DNA of 64,000 nucleotides from Enemella evansiae. Lineage in GTDB: Bacteria > Actinomycetota > Actinomycetes > Propionibacteriales > Propionibacteriaceae. A program made the translations under genes and the position numbers. Under the pieces are notes generated by a model. The model was given only the letters and a program-made list of their open reading frames with translations, was not told where the DNA came from and did no database searches. Where the stretch lies: positions 246,237-310,236 of the forward strand of contig NZ_NMVP01000033.1 of NCBI RefSeq assembly GCF_002250705.1, written 5' to 3'. Below, piece after piece: positions 41,355 to 49,880 of this stretch (position 1 is the first letter of the stretch; every line of letters starts with the position of its first letter).

Positions 41355-43777
41355 AATGCGCCCAGCCGGGTTGCACCGGCACGATCAGCGACGGCTACTG
41401 CGATGTCTGCGGGATGCCGCCGAGCGTCCCGGCACCGGCCGGCAGCGGCCGGGCCGCCGCCCCGCCGCGCAGCCCGACCCCCGCCTCGGCCGCCTCCGCC
41501 AGCGCCCAGGAGGCCACCATGGCCTCACCGCCGCCGAGCAGCCGGCTCAACCCGGTGAAGGGCGCGCCACCGGCGGCCCGCGCCACCGGCCGGTGCCGGA
41601 TGCCCGGCTGCGGCGGGGAGATCCGCGACGGCTACTGCGACATCTGCGGCTCCCCGCCCGATGTCGCCCCGGCCCCGGTCGGTGACGATGCGGCCCTGTC
41701 CACGGTCACCCGCGGCTCCTCCCGGCTCGGCTCCACCGCGCTCGGCTCGCGGCGCGCGGCCAGCAGCGGATCCCGCGCCACCCGGCGCACCGGAACCGGA
41801 TCGATGCGGATGCGCGGCAACCGGATCGGCGCGGGCCTGACCCGCGTCCCGCCCGCACCCGCGGTCGACCCGTCGGCGGCGATCATGAAGAATCCGATGA
41901 TCCCGGAGAGCCGCCGCAACTGCCCCAGCTGCGGTGCCCCGGTCGGCCGATCCCGCGACGGGCGGCCCGGCCGCACCACCGGGTTCTGCGCGAAATGCCG
42001 CAATCCGTTCTCCTTCGACCCCAAACTGCAGCCCGGTGATCTGATCGCCGGCCAGTACGAGGTCGCCGGCTGCCTGGCCCACGGTGGCCTGGGGTGGATC
42101 TATCTGGCCCGCGACCGCAACGTGTCGAACCGCTGGGTGGTGCTCAAGGGCCTGCTCAACTCCGGTGACGCGGACGCGCTGGCCGCAGCCATCGCCGAGC
42201 AGCAATTCCTTGCCCAGGTGGAACATCCGCTGATCGTGGAGATCTACAACTTCGTCACCCACGAGGGCGCCGGCTACATCGTGATGGAGTATGTCGGCGG
42301 CCGGTCGCTGAAGCAGCTGCTGAAGGACCGGATGGTGGCGAACAACGGCGAATACGACCCGCTGCCACCGGATCAGGCGATGGCCTATCTGATCGAGGCG
42401 CTGCCCGCGTTCGCCTACCTGCACGACATGGGCCTGGTCTACTGCGATTTCAAACCCGACAACATCATCCAGGTCGGCGATGCGATCAAGCTGATCGACC
42501 TGGGCGGGGTACGCCGGGTCGATGACGACGAGTCAGCGATCTACGGCACGATCGGCTACCAGGCCCCCGAGGTGGCCCGCTCCGGGGTCTCGGTGGAGTC
42601 CGACATCTTCACCATCGGCCGCACGCTGATGGTGCTCTGTGCGGAGTTCAAGGGCTACCAGACGACCTATGAGTTCACCCTGCCGCCGGTCGAGCAGACC
42701 CCGCTGTTCCAGCAGAACGATTCGCTCTACCGGCTGCTGGCCAAGTGCTGCGCCAAGGACCCGGCGGATCGCTTCTCGCACGCCGACGAGCTGCGGGTGC
42801 AGCTGCTCGGCGTGCTCCGCGAGACGGTCGCCCGGCGCACCCCGGGCACCGCACTCACCTCGGCCGCCTCGGTGCTCTTCGAGCCACCGACCTTCCTCGG
42901 CGAGCAGCTCGACTGGCACCAACTGCCCCGGCTCCGCCCCGACACCACCGATCCGCAGCACAGCTGGTTGAGCAACGTCGACATCGAGGACCCCGGTGAA
43001 CGGTTGCTGGTGCTGCAGGAGGCGCCCGAGGAATCCGCGGAGATCCGACTGGCCCGCTGCCAGGCGGCCCTGCAGGTCGGCGATCTGCGTCGGGTGCAGT
43101 CGGAGGCCCAGTTGTTGCTGCAGGCCGACCCGTGGGAGTGGCGGGCGGTCTGGATGACCGGCCTGGCGGCCCTGCAGGCCAAGGACTGGGCCGAGGCACA
43201 GCAGGCGTTCAACGCCGTCTACGGCCAGGTACCGGGAGAGCTGGCGCCCAAGCTGGCGCTGGCGATGGCCTGTGAGAACGGCGAGGAGCCGGAGGTCGCC
43301 GAGGCGCTCTATGCCACCTGCGTCTCCACCGACGCCAACTACGTCACCCCCTCGGCATTCGGACTGGCCCGGATCCGCGGTCGCCGCGGTGAGCTGGAGC
43401 AGGCGGTCGCGGCGCTGGACATGGTCCCGGCGACCAGCCGGGGGTACGCCGAATCGCGCCGGTTGCGTGCCCGGCATCTGCTCTCCCTGGGCAACGGGCT
43501 CGGCGATCTGGATCAGGCGATGCGTTCCATCGAGGGTGTCCGCCTGGAGGGCCGCGACGCGGACGAGTTCAGCGTGAACATCCTGGAGCGGGCGCTCGCC
43601 GAGGTGCGCCAGTCGGGCCCGAAACCGCAGGTGCAGATCGGTGCGTACCCGGCCCAGGAGGAGTCGCTGCGCGAGGGTCTGGAGGAGGCGTACCGGTCGC
43701 TGGCCCGACACGACCCGGAGCGTCGGGTGGAACTGATCGACCGGGCCAACCGGATGCGACGGTGGAGCTGGCTGTGA
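41351..43777 (+). CDS. pknG: Serine/threonine protein kinase PknG
   Basis: 808 residues with the PknG layout. Three Cys-rich zinc ribbons come first (CAQPGC..DGYCDVCG at 3-21, CRMPGC..DGYCDICG about 79-99, CPSC..FCAKC about 192-217), where mycobacterial PknG has one rubredoxin-like domain. The kinase domain follows: AHGGLGWIYLARD, Lys in VVLKG (about 265), YCDFKPDN (about 363), DLGGVRRV (about 383), lacking the HRD Arg as in PknG. The C-terminal third is TPR repeats. PknG phosphorylates the FHA protein GarA/OdhI to control 2-oxoglutarate use. GTGA overlap with the gene before and with the phosphatase after. Confidence 0.92.
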   Translation: MKCAQPGCTGTISDGYCDVCGMPPSVPAPAGSGRAAAPPRSPTPASAASASAQEATMASPPPSSRLNPVKGAPPAARATGRCRMPGCGGEIRDGYCDICGSPPDVAPAPVGDDAALSTVTRGSSRLGSTALGSRRAASSGSRATRRTGTGSMRMRGNRIGAGLTRVPPAPAVDPSAAIMKNPMIPESRRNCPSCGAPVGRSRDGRPGRTTGFCAKCRNPFSFDPKLQPGDLIAGQYEVAGCLAHGGLGWIYLARDRNVSNRWVVLKGLLNSGDADALAAAIAEQQFLAQVEHPLIVEIYNFVTHEGAGYIVMEYVGGRSLKQLLKDRMVANNGEYDPLPPDQAMAYLIEALPAFAYLHDMGLVYCDFKPDNIIQVGDAIKLIDLGGVRRVDDDESAIYGTIGYQAPEVARSGVSVESDIFTIGRTLMVLCAEFKGYQTTYEFTLPPVEQTPLFQQNDSLYRLLAKCCAKDPADRFSHADELRVQLLGVLRETVARRTPGTALTSAASVLFEPPTFLGEQLDWHQLPRLRPDTTDPQHSWLSNVDIEDPGERLLVLQEAPEESAEIRLARCQAALQVGDLRRVQSEAQLLLQADPWEWRAVWMTGLAALQAKDWAEAQQAFNAVYGQVPGELAPKLALAMACENGEEPEVAEALYATCVSTDANYVTPSAFGLARIRGRRGELEQAVAALDMVPATSRGYAESRRLRARHLLSLGNGLGDLDQAMRSIEGVRLEGRDADEFSVNILERALAEVRQSGPKPQVQIGAYPAQEESLREGLEEAYRSLARHDPERRVELIDRANRMRRWSWL

Positions 43778-44943
43778 GTGAGGATTCGATGACCCTGGAC
43801 AAATCCGCCCCGGGCCCCCTGCCCTGCCCGTTCTGCGGTTCGCAGATCCAGCCCTGGGAGGCCTACTGCGAAGGCTGCGGGGCGGAACAGGTGCCGACCG
43901 CGGCCGCTCCCCAGCCGACGGAGGAACCGGCCCGCGACAGCCGCTCGGTGCACCTGCCGGGTGCGCGGACCGCTGAGGCGGCCCGGCCCGAACGGCCCGC
44001 GGTGTGCCGGGAGTGCGGCGGCACGATCGATGCCGACGGTTACTGCGAGCAGTGTGGGACGAAGGCACCGACCGTGCGCGAGCACTGGTCCGAGTCACCG
44101 GCGCCCTGGGTCGGCGGGGTCTGCGACCGCGGCATCCGGCATCCCCGCAACGAGGACGCGATGGCGCTGGCCATCGACGAGACCGAACCCGACCGGGCGG
44201 TGCTGGTGGTCTGTGACGGGGTGTCCAGTTCCGCCGACTCCGATGTCGCCTCGCTGGCCGCGGCCCGGACGGCGCGGGATCTGCTGCTGCAGCAGCGGCC
44301 CAGCGGGCTCGGTACCGAGCAGTCCCGGCAGCAGGCCCAGCTGGCGGTCCTGGCCGAGGCGGTTCGCGCCGCCAACGAGGCGGTGATCGTCGCGACCGCA
44401 GCGAAACCCGCCGATCCCGATCAACCGGTGGATCCGAACGCGATGGGTGGCAGCACCGCCTCCTGCACCTTCGCCGCGGCGGTCGTCGCCGACGGGGAGA
44501 TCGTGCACGGCTCCCTCGGTGATTCGCGGATCTACTGGTTGGCCGACCGGGGCGAGTCCCGGCAGCTGAGCGTCGACGATTCGGTCGCACAGATGCGGAT
44601 CGCGGCCGGGGTGGAACGGGAGCTGGCCGAGAACGGTCCGCAGGCGCATGCGATCACCAAGTGGCTGGGCCGCGACGCCCCCGATCTGCGACCCACCGGC
44701 GGGGTGCTGCCGGTGCCGGGTGAGGGCTGGTTGCTGGTCTGCTCCGACGGGCTGTGGAACTACGCCTCCACGCCCGAGGAGCTGGAGACCGTGGTCGCCC
44801 GGGCGCTGGTCACCGATCCGGCGAATGCCGAGCCGACCCGGTTGGCCGAGGCCCTGGTGGACTGGGCGAACGCCCAGGGCGGCAAGGACAACATCACCGT
44901 CGCTCTGGCCCGCTTCGGGGGCCAGGCGCTGCCGCCCGGTTGA
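43774..44943 (+). CDS. Zinc-ribbon PP2C-type protein phosphatase
   Basis: 389 residues. Two N-terminal zinc ribbons (CPFCGSQIQPWEAYCEGCG and CRECGGTIDADGYCEQCG), then a PP2C/PPM domain: DRGIRHPRNEDAMAL, VLVVCDGVSS, GSTASCTFAAAVV, GSLGDSRIYWL, LLVCSDGLWNY and GGKDNITVAL supply the metal-binding Asp residues. It removes phosphate from Ser/Thr and, starting within the pknG stop (GTGA), should oppose PknG. The second ribbon is close in sequence to the PknG ribbons. No membrane anchor, so cytosolic. Confidence 0.88.
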   Translation: MSEDSMTLDKSAPGPLPCPFCGSQIQPWEAYCEGCGAEQVPTAAAPQPTEEPARDSRSVHLPGARTAEAARPERPAVCRECGGTIDADGYCEQCGTKAPTVREHWSESPAPWVGGVCDRGIRHPRNEDAMALAIDETEPDRAVLVVCDGVSSSADSDVASLAAARTARDLLLQQRPSGLGTEQSRQQAQLAVLAEAVRAANEAVIVATAAKPADPDQPVDPNAMGGSTASCTFAAAVVADGEIVHGSLGDSRIYWLADRGESRQLSVDDSVAQMRIAAGVERELAENGPQAHAITKWLGRDAPDLRPTGGVLPVPGEGWLLVCSDGLWNYASTPEELETVVARALVTDPANAEPTRLAEALVDWANAQGGKDNITVALARFGGQALPPG

Positions 44944-45006
44944 ACCGGCCCATCCTCGCAGAACCAGACCGGTCCATCGATGTTTTCTCACGCTGGTTGA
45001 CTTTGC

Positions 45007-45036
45007 TTGAAACCTGACCAACGGTTCAGCTAGCGT
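45007..45036 (+). promoter_or_regulatory. Candidate promoter of the molybdoenzyme gene
   Basis: TTGAAA (45007-45012), 18 bases, TAGCGT (45031-45036). It sits about 95 bases before the GTG at 45131. Sequence match only. Confidence 0.45.
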
Positions 45037-45130
45037 CGAAGAACATTGCACCGCAGCGCCGCGAGCCCATCATCCGGCCACCGGGGTCCCTGGGAACCAG
45101 ACGCGGTGCCGGCGATCAGGAGGGCAAGCG

Positions 45131-47452
45131 GTGGCAGGTACGCGTCGGACGACGACCCATTGGGGGACCTTCGATTTCGAGGTTCGCGACGGGAAGGCCG
45201 TGTCCGCTGCGGCTCTCGACGACGATCCGGCGGCCGGCCGGATGGCCCGGGGATTGGCGGACACCTTCGACCACCCGTTGCGGATCACCCGCCCCCACGT
45301 CCGCCAGGGCTGGCTCGAACACGGGCCCCGTTACCGCGGGAACCGGCGGGGCGCCGAGCCGATGGTCGAGGTCGGCTGGGCGGAGGCGTACGACCTGATC
45401 GCCGCGGAGCTGACCCGGATCCGGGACCGGCACGGTGACGAAGCCGTCTACGGTGGTTCCTACGGTTGGGGCAGCGCCGGTCGCTTCCACCATCCGCAGA
45501 GCCAGATCCACCGATTCCTCAACGTCGACGGCGGTTACACCGCCTCGAAGAACACCTACAGCTTCGCGGCCCTGGAGGTGCTGCTGCCGCATCTCATCGG
45601 CGGCAGCCGGTTGTCGATGATCGACTGGAACCCGCAGTGGTCCGAGATCCGCGACCACTGCCGGATCGTGGTGGCCTTCGGCGGATCGTCGCTGAAGAAC
45701 ACCCAGGTCAACCACGGCGGGCTGCGGCGGCACCGGATTCGCGAGGCGCAGGTGGCCTGTTTCGAGGCGGGCGTCCGGTTCGTCCTGGTCAGCCCGCATC
45801 GCGACGATCTCGCCGCCGAACTCGGTGCCGAATGGGTGCCGATCCGGCCCGGCACCGATACCGCGATGCTGTTCGCGATGACCCAGCACCTGGTGGCCTC
45901 GGGTCTGGCGGACCGGGACTTCCTGGACGCCTGCTGCGTCGGCTTCCCCGAGCTCGCCCGCTATCTGAACGGCGAGGACGACGGGGTGGTGAAGTCCCCC
46001 GAATGGGCCGAACCGATCACCGGCGTCCCGGCAGGCACGATGCGGGAACTCGCCGAGGCCTGCGCCAGCCAACGCAGCGTCGTCTCGCTGACCTGGTCGA
46101 TCCAGCGCGCCCAGCACGGCGAGCAGCCCTACTGGGCCGGTCTGTCGCTGGCCGCCGCCGCCGGTTCCATGGGCCGCCCCGGTGGCGGGTACGCCGTCGG
46201 GCTGGGTGGCGAGGGTGGTGTCGGGATGCACCGCAGTTCCATCGGTGTCGCCAGCTTTCCGCAGGGTACGAATCCGGTCGAGACGTTCATCCCGGTCGCC
46301 CGCATCTCCGACATGCTGCTCAACCCGGGAGCGGAACTGGCCTATGACGGCCGCACGCTCACCTACCCCGATATCCGGATGATCTATTGGGCGGGTGGGA
46401 ATCCCTTCCACCACCATCAGGATCTGAACAAGCTCGTGCGGGCCTGGAATGTCCCCGAGACGGTCGTCGTCCACGACTCCTGGTGGACCCCGGTGACCCG
46501 GTTCGCCGACATCGTCATTCCGGTGGCCTCCAGCCTGGAGCGGGACGACATCGCCGCCGGCGCCCACGACAACCATCTGCTGCCGATGCACCGGATCCAG
46601 GATCCGCCGGCGGGTGTCCCCACCGACTTCGAGGCGTTCCGGGAGATCGCGAAGCGGCGGGGTCGCGCCGAGGAGTTCACCGAGGGTCTGGACACCGAGG
46701 CCTGGGTGCGGCGGCTCTACGCCGAGACCGTCGACCGACTGGCCCGCCGCGGGGTGTCCATCCCGGACTTCGATGAGTTCATGCGATCCGAGGGTGTCGA
46801 GGTTCCGCTGCCCGCGCAGCGGGACGTCTTCGGTGACCTCAGAGCCGACCCGCAGCGGTTCCCGCTCACCACCCCGTCGGGCCGGATCGAGATCTTCTCC
46901 TCGACCATCGCCGGCTTCGACCTCGAGGGGCTGCCCGGACATGCCGTCTGGCGGGAGCCCGAGGAATGGCTGGGCAGTTACCTGGCCGAGGGTGGGGAGC
47001 ACTTCCATCTGCTGTCGCACCAACCCAGGGGGCGGTTGCACAGTCAGCTCGACTTCGGCGCCTCCAGCCAGAGCACCAAGATCGGCGGCCGCGAGGCCGT
47101 CCAGCTGAACCCGGCCGACGCCGCGCGGCTGGGGGTGGGCGACGGGGATGTCGTCCGCCTCGTCAACGACCGGGGTTCCTGCCTGGCGGCGGCGAAGATC
47201 TCCAGCGGTGTCACCGCGGGGGTGCTGCTGATGGCCACCGGGGGCTGGTACGACCCGCAGCAACCGGGTGAGCCGGACGCGACCTGCCTGCAGGGAAATC
47301 CGAACGTGCTCACCTCGGACCGCCCGACCTCACAGCTCGCCCAGGGGCCGACGGCGCAGACCTGCCTGGTGCGCGTCGAGGTCGTCGAGGACCCGCCCGC
47401 CAGCAGGGCCTATCTCCCGCCGGCGGTGGTGCAGCGCACGCCCACCGGTTAG
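45131..47452 (+). CDS. Molybdopterin oxidoreductase, biotin-sulfoxide/TMAO reductase type
   Basis: 773 residues of the DMSO-reductase family: GGSYGWGSAGRFHHPQSQ carries the Ser that would ligate Mo, followed by NTYSFAALEVLLPHLIG, WNPQWSEIRDHCRIVVAFGG and, at the C-terminus, a molybdopterin-dinucleotide-binding domain (LSHQPRGRLHSQLDFG). There is no N-terminal Fe-S Cys cluster and no Tat signal, matching cytosolic biotin (or methionine) sulfoxide reductases of the BisC group; S- or N-oxide reduction is the likely reaction. The GTG start has AGGAGGG 6 bases upstream. It stands alone, without MoCo genes other than moeZ at 29.5 kb. Confidence 0.88.
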   Translation: MAGTRRTTTHWGTFDFEVRDGKAVSAAALDDDPAAGRMARGLADTFDHPLRITRPHVRQGWLEHGPRYRGNRRGAEPMVEVGWAEAYDLIAAELTRIRDRHGDEAVYGGSYGWGSAGRFHHPQSQIHRFLNVDGGYTASKNTYSFAALEVLLPHLIGGSRLSMIDWNPQWSEIRDHCRIVVAFGGSSLKNTQVNHGGLRRHRIREAQVACFEAGVRFVLVSPHRDDLAAELGAEWVPIRPGTDTAMLFAMTQHLVASGLADRDFLDACCVGFPELARYLNGEDDGVVKSPEWAEPITGVPAGTMRELAEACASQRSVVSLTWSIQRAQHGEQPYWAGLSLAAAAGSMGRPGGGYAVGLGGEGGVGMHRSSIGVASFPQGTNPVETFIPVARISDMLLNPGAELAYDGRTLTYPDIRMIYWAGGNPFHHHQDLNKLVRAWNVPETVVVHDSWWTPVTRFADIVIPVASSLERDDIAAGAHDNHLLPMHRIQDPPAGVPTDFEAFREIAKRRGRAEEFTEGLDTEAWVRRLYAETVDRLARRGVSIPDFDEFMRSEGVEVPLPAQRDVFGDLRADPQRFPLTTPSGRIEIFSSTIAGFDLEGLPGHAVWREPEEWLGSYLAEGGEHFHLLSHQPRGRLHSQLDFGASSQSTKIGGREAVQLNPADAARLGVGDGDVVRLVNDRGSCLAAAKISSGVTAGVLLMATGGWYDPQQPGEPDATCLQGNPNVLTSDRPTSQLAQGPTAQTCLVRVEVVEDPPASRAYLPPAVVQRTPTG

Positions 47453-47487
47453 GGCGTCCGGGCGACCGACAGCGGGGTTGCCGCTTT

Positions 47488-47506
47488 CGTACTCGCGTAC
47501 TAATCT
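47488..47506 (+). promoter_or_regulatory. Possible LexA (SOS) box and -10 of the imuA' operon
   Basis: TCGTAC-TCGC-GTACTA (47487-47502) matches 9 of 12 positions of the actinobacterial SOS box TCGAAC-N4-GTTCGA, with symmetrical changes, and runs into TAATCT (47501-47506), a -10-like hexamer 7 bases before the ATG. Confidence 0.4.
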
Positions 47507-47513
47507 CGGGGGA

Positions 47514-48257
47514 ATGACGGCCCTCGGTTCCCAGACGCAGAGCGAACGGATCGCTGAGCTGCGCAACCGGATGGGCAAGCTGCTCGCCCGCCGCGACGAC
47601 GTCTCCCCCGCCCGCGCCGCCAGCGCCGCTCTGGGCACCGAGGACGCGGCGGCGAAGGAGTTGCCCTTGCTGCCGGGGCTCGCCGAGTTGCCGGCGCTGC
47701 GCGCGGGCGCGGTGCACCAGGTCGACAACCTGGCGCTGGCCTTGGCGCTGCTGGCCGGGCCGGCCCGCGCCGGCGACTGGGTCGCGGTGGTCGGACTGCC
47801 CGAGCTGGGCTATCTCGCCGCCGAGGAGGCGGGTCTGCGGCTGGACCGGACGATCGTGATCCCCGACCCGGGCACGGACTGGCTCTCGGTGCTGGCCGAG
47901 CTGACCGACCTGACCGGCCTGGTGCTCACCCGCCCCGCGGGTCGACTGAACCAGTCCCAGGCCGAGCGGTTCCGGGCCCGGCTGCGGCGCCGCGGCAGTG
48001 CGCTGCTGAGTTGCGGCGGCTGGCCGCGCAGCGAGGCGAACTATTCGCTGCGCTCCTCGCGGTGGGTCGGCCTCGGCCATGGCGCCGGGCACCTGACGGC
48101 CCGCCGGGCCGAGATCGAGGTGCGTCGACCAGGGCGTCCGGTGCACCACTGTCCGGTCTGGCTGCCCGGTGCCGATCTCAGCATCACCCCGGCCGGTGAG
48201 CTGCGGCCCGAGCAGCCCACCGAGGCGACCGTGCACCCGCTGCGGGAGGCGGGATGA
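47514..48257 (+). CDS. imuA': ImuA' mutasome accessory protein
   Basis: 247 residues, RecA-like ImuA' type seen in actinobacteria: LRAGAVHQVDNLALALALLAGPARAGDWVAVVGLPELGYLAAEEAGL and an RLRRRGSALLSCGGWPRSEANY segment. The position directly before imuB, overlapping it (ATGA), supports the assignment. ImuA' works with ImuB and DnaE2 in damage-induced mutagenic bypass. Walker A is degenerate, as is usual for this family. The ATG at 47514 is preceded by GGGGG; the frame is open further up but runs back into the molybdoenzyme gene. Confidence 0.82.
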   Translation: MTALGSQTQSERIAELRNRMGKLLARRDDVSPARAASAALGTEDAAAKELPLLPGLAELPALRAGAVHQVDNLALALALLAGPARAGDWVAVVGLPELGYLAAEEAGLRLDRTIVIPDPGTDWLSVLAELTDLTGLVLTRPAGRLNQSQAERFRARLRRRGSALLSCGGWPRSEANYSLRSSRWVGLGHGAGHLTARRAEIEVRRPGRPVHHCPVWLPGADLSITPAGELRPEQPTEATVHPLREAG

Positions 48258-49831
48258 GCACGCCGCGGGCGATGGTGGTCTGGTGCCCGGACTGGCCGGT
48301 GATCGCGGCGATCGCCACCGACCAGCTCGCCACCGATGCCCCGATCGTGGTGCTGGACCGCGGCCGGGTGCATGCCTGCTCGGCGGCCGCGCGGGGGTTC
48401 GGGGTACGCCGGGGCATGCGGCGCCGCGACGCGCAGGCGGCCTGCCCGGAGGTCGTCGAGGTGACGCATCGGCCAGAGTCCGAGCTGGCGGTCTTCGACG
48501 ACGTGCTGGCGGTGGTCGAGGACACCTGCGCCACCGTGGTACCGATCCGGCCCGGGTTGTGTGCCACCACCACCTCGCCCCGGTTCCACGGCAACGAGGA
48601 ACGTCAGGCCGCGGTGCTCGCCGAGCGGCTGGTCTCCACCGGGGTCTGGGACTGCCGGATCGGTGTCGCCGACGATCTCTTCACCGCCGAGCAGGCCGCC
48701 CGCCAGGCGGAGATCCAGAGCTGCACGATCGTCGCGACCGGCCGCTCGGCAGAGCATCTGGCTCCCCTGCCGGTGGAGGTCCTCGACGACCCGGAGTTGG
48801 CGAAACTCCTGCGCAGATTGGGAATCCGGCGAGTCGGTGAGTTCGCGGCGCTGTCCCGTGCCGATGTCGCGACCCGATTCGGTGAGGCCGGTGCCCGGTT
48901 GCACCGGTTGGCCCGCGGTGGCGATCCGCGGTCGGTCGCCCCGCGCACCCCACCGACCGAGTTCGACGAGATCGTGCGCTTCGAGCCACCGGTCGACAAC
49001 GCCGAGGTGATCACCTTCAGCAGCCGCACCACCGCCGAGGCGCTGATCGCGAATCTGGATCGGCGCGGCCTGGTGTGCGCGGTGCTGCGCATCGAGTGCA
49101 TCGACGACGAGGGCCGCTGCACCGATCGGCGGTGGGCGCACCCGCGCTGGTTCACCTCGCGCGAGGTCGTCGACCGATTGCACTGGCAGTTGCGTCGTGA
49201 CAATCCGCGGGTGGAGCGACGCGGCCCCCGGGCACCGCTGGCGGAGGTCCGCTTCGTCCCCGAACAGGTGGAGGCCGTCGGCACCCACGCCGACACCGTG
49301 TTCGGCGCCGGCACCGATGAGCGGGTGGAGCTGGGGGTGGGCCGGTTGCAGGGAATGCTCGGCCCCGAGGGCGTGCTGCGCCCCTCGGTGATCGGTGGCC
49401 GCGACCCGGGCCGCCGGCAACGGCTCACCCCGTGGGGTTTCGCCGACGCACCGGCCGCGCGGCGCCCCGCCCGCGCCCGCGCCGAACCCCCACCCGGATC
49501 GGTGCAGCTGCCGTGGCCGGGGTCGATCCCGCCGCCCGCCCCCGCGCGCATCCTGGATCCGCCGATCCCGGTCCGGGTCTGCGACGAGGCCGGGCGGAGC
49601 ATCCGGATGACCGAGCGCGGCGGCCTGTCCGGTGATCCCCGCTGGCTGCTGCTGGACGGGCGGCGGGATGCGATCGACGACTGGGCGGGTCCCTGGCCGG
49701 TCGATGAGTCCTGGTGGGATCCGGGCTCCGCCCGGCAGCTGATCCGCTGTCAGTTCGTCGCCGCGGACGGGCGGGCCTGGTTGGCCAGCGGGGATGCCGA
49801 GCAGTGGCGCCTCGAGGCCCAATACGAGTGA
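48254..49831 (+). CDS. imuB: ImuB, catalytically inactive Y-family polymerase homologue
   Basis: 525 residues with a Y-family fold: AMVVWCPDWPVIAAI replaces the usual metal-binding DMDAFF, and the second acidic motif is missing, as in ImuB, which is a hub rather than a polymerase. GIGVADDLFTA-like and LRRLGIRRVGEFAAL (helix-hairpin) segments are present, followed by a little-finger domain and a Pro-rich tail that in other species binds the beta clamp and DnaE2. The ATG overlaps the imuA' stop. It is followed by dnaE2 after 49 bases. Confidence 0.9.
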   Translation: MSTPRAMVVWCPDWPVIAAIATDQLATDAPIVVLDRGRVHACSAAARGFGVRRGMRRRDAQAACPEVVEVTHRPESELAVFDDVLAVVEDTCATVVPIRPGLCATTTSPRFHGNEERQAAVLAERLVSTGVWDCRIGVADDLFTAEQAARQAEIQSCTIVATGRSAEHLAPLPVEVLDDPELAKLLRRLGIRRVGEFAALSRADVATRFGEAGARLHRLARGGDPRSVAPRTPPTEFDEIVRFEPPVDNAEVITFSSRTTAEALIANLDRRGLVCAVLRIECIDDEGRCTDRRWAHPRWFTSREVVDRLHWQLRRDNPRVERRGPRAPLAEVRFVPEQVEAVGTHADTVFGAGTDERVELGVGRLQGMLGPEGVLRPSVIGGRDPGRRQRLTPWGFADAPAARRPARARAEPPPGSVQLPWPGSIPPPAPARILDPPIPVRVCDEAGRSIRMTERGGLSGDPRWLLLDGRRDAIDDWAGPWPVDESWWDPGSARQLIRCQFVAADGRAWLASGDAEQWRLEAQYE

Positions 49832-49880
49832 GTGCAGCAGTGAGAAACCCTTTCCTGGTTGACAATTCGGGAGGCCGATC

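Noticed and set aside
49859..49864. TTGACA as the -35 of a dnaE2 promoter
   Set aside because: No -10 at the right distance; it would fall inside the dnaE2 coding region.
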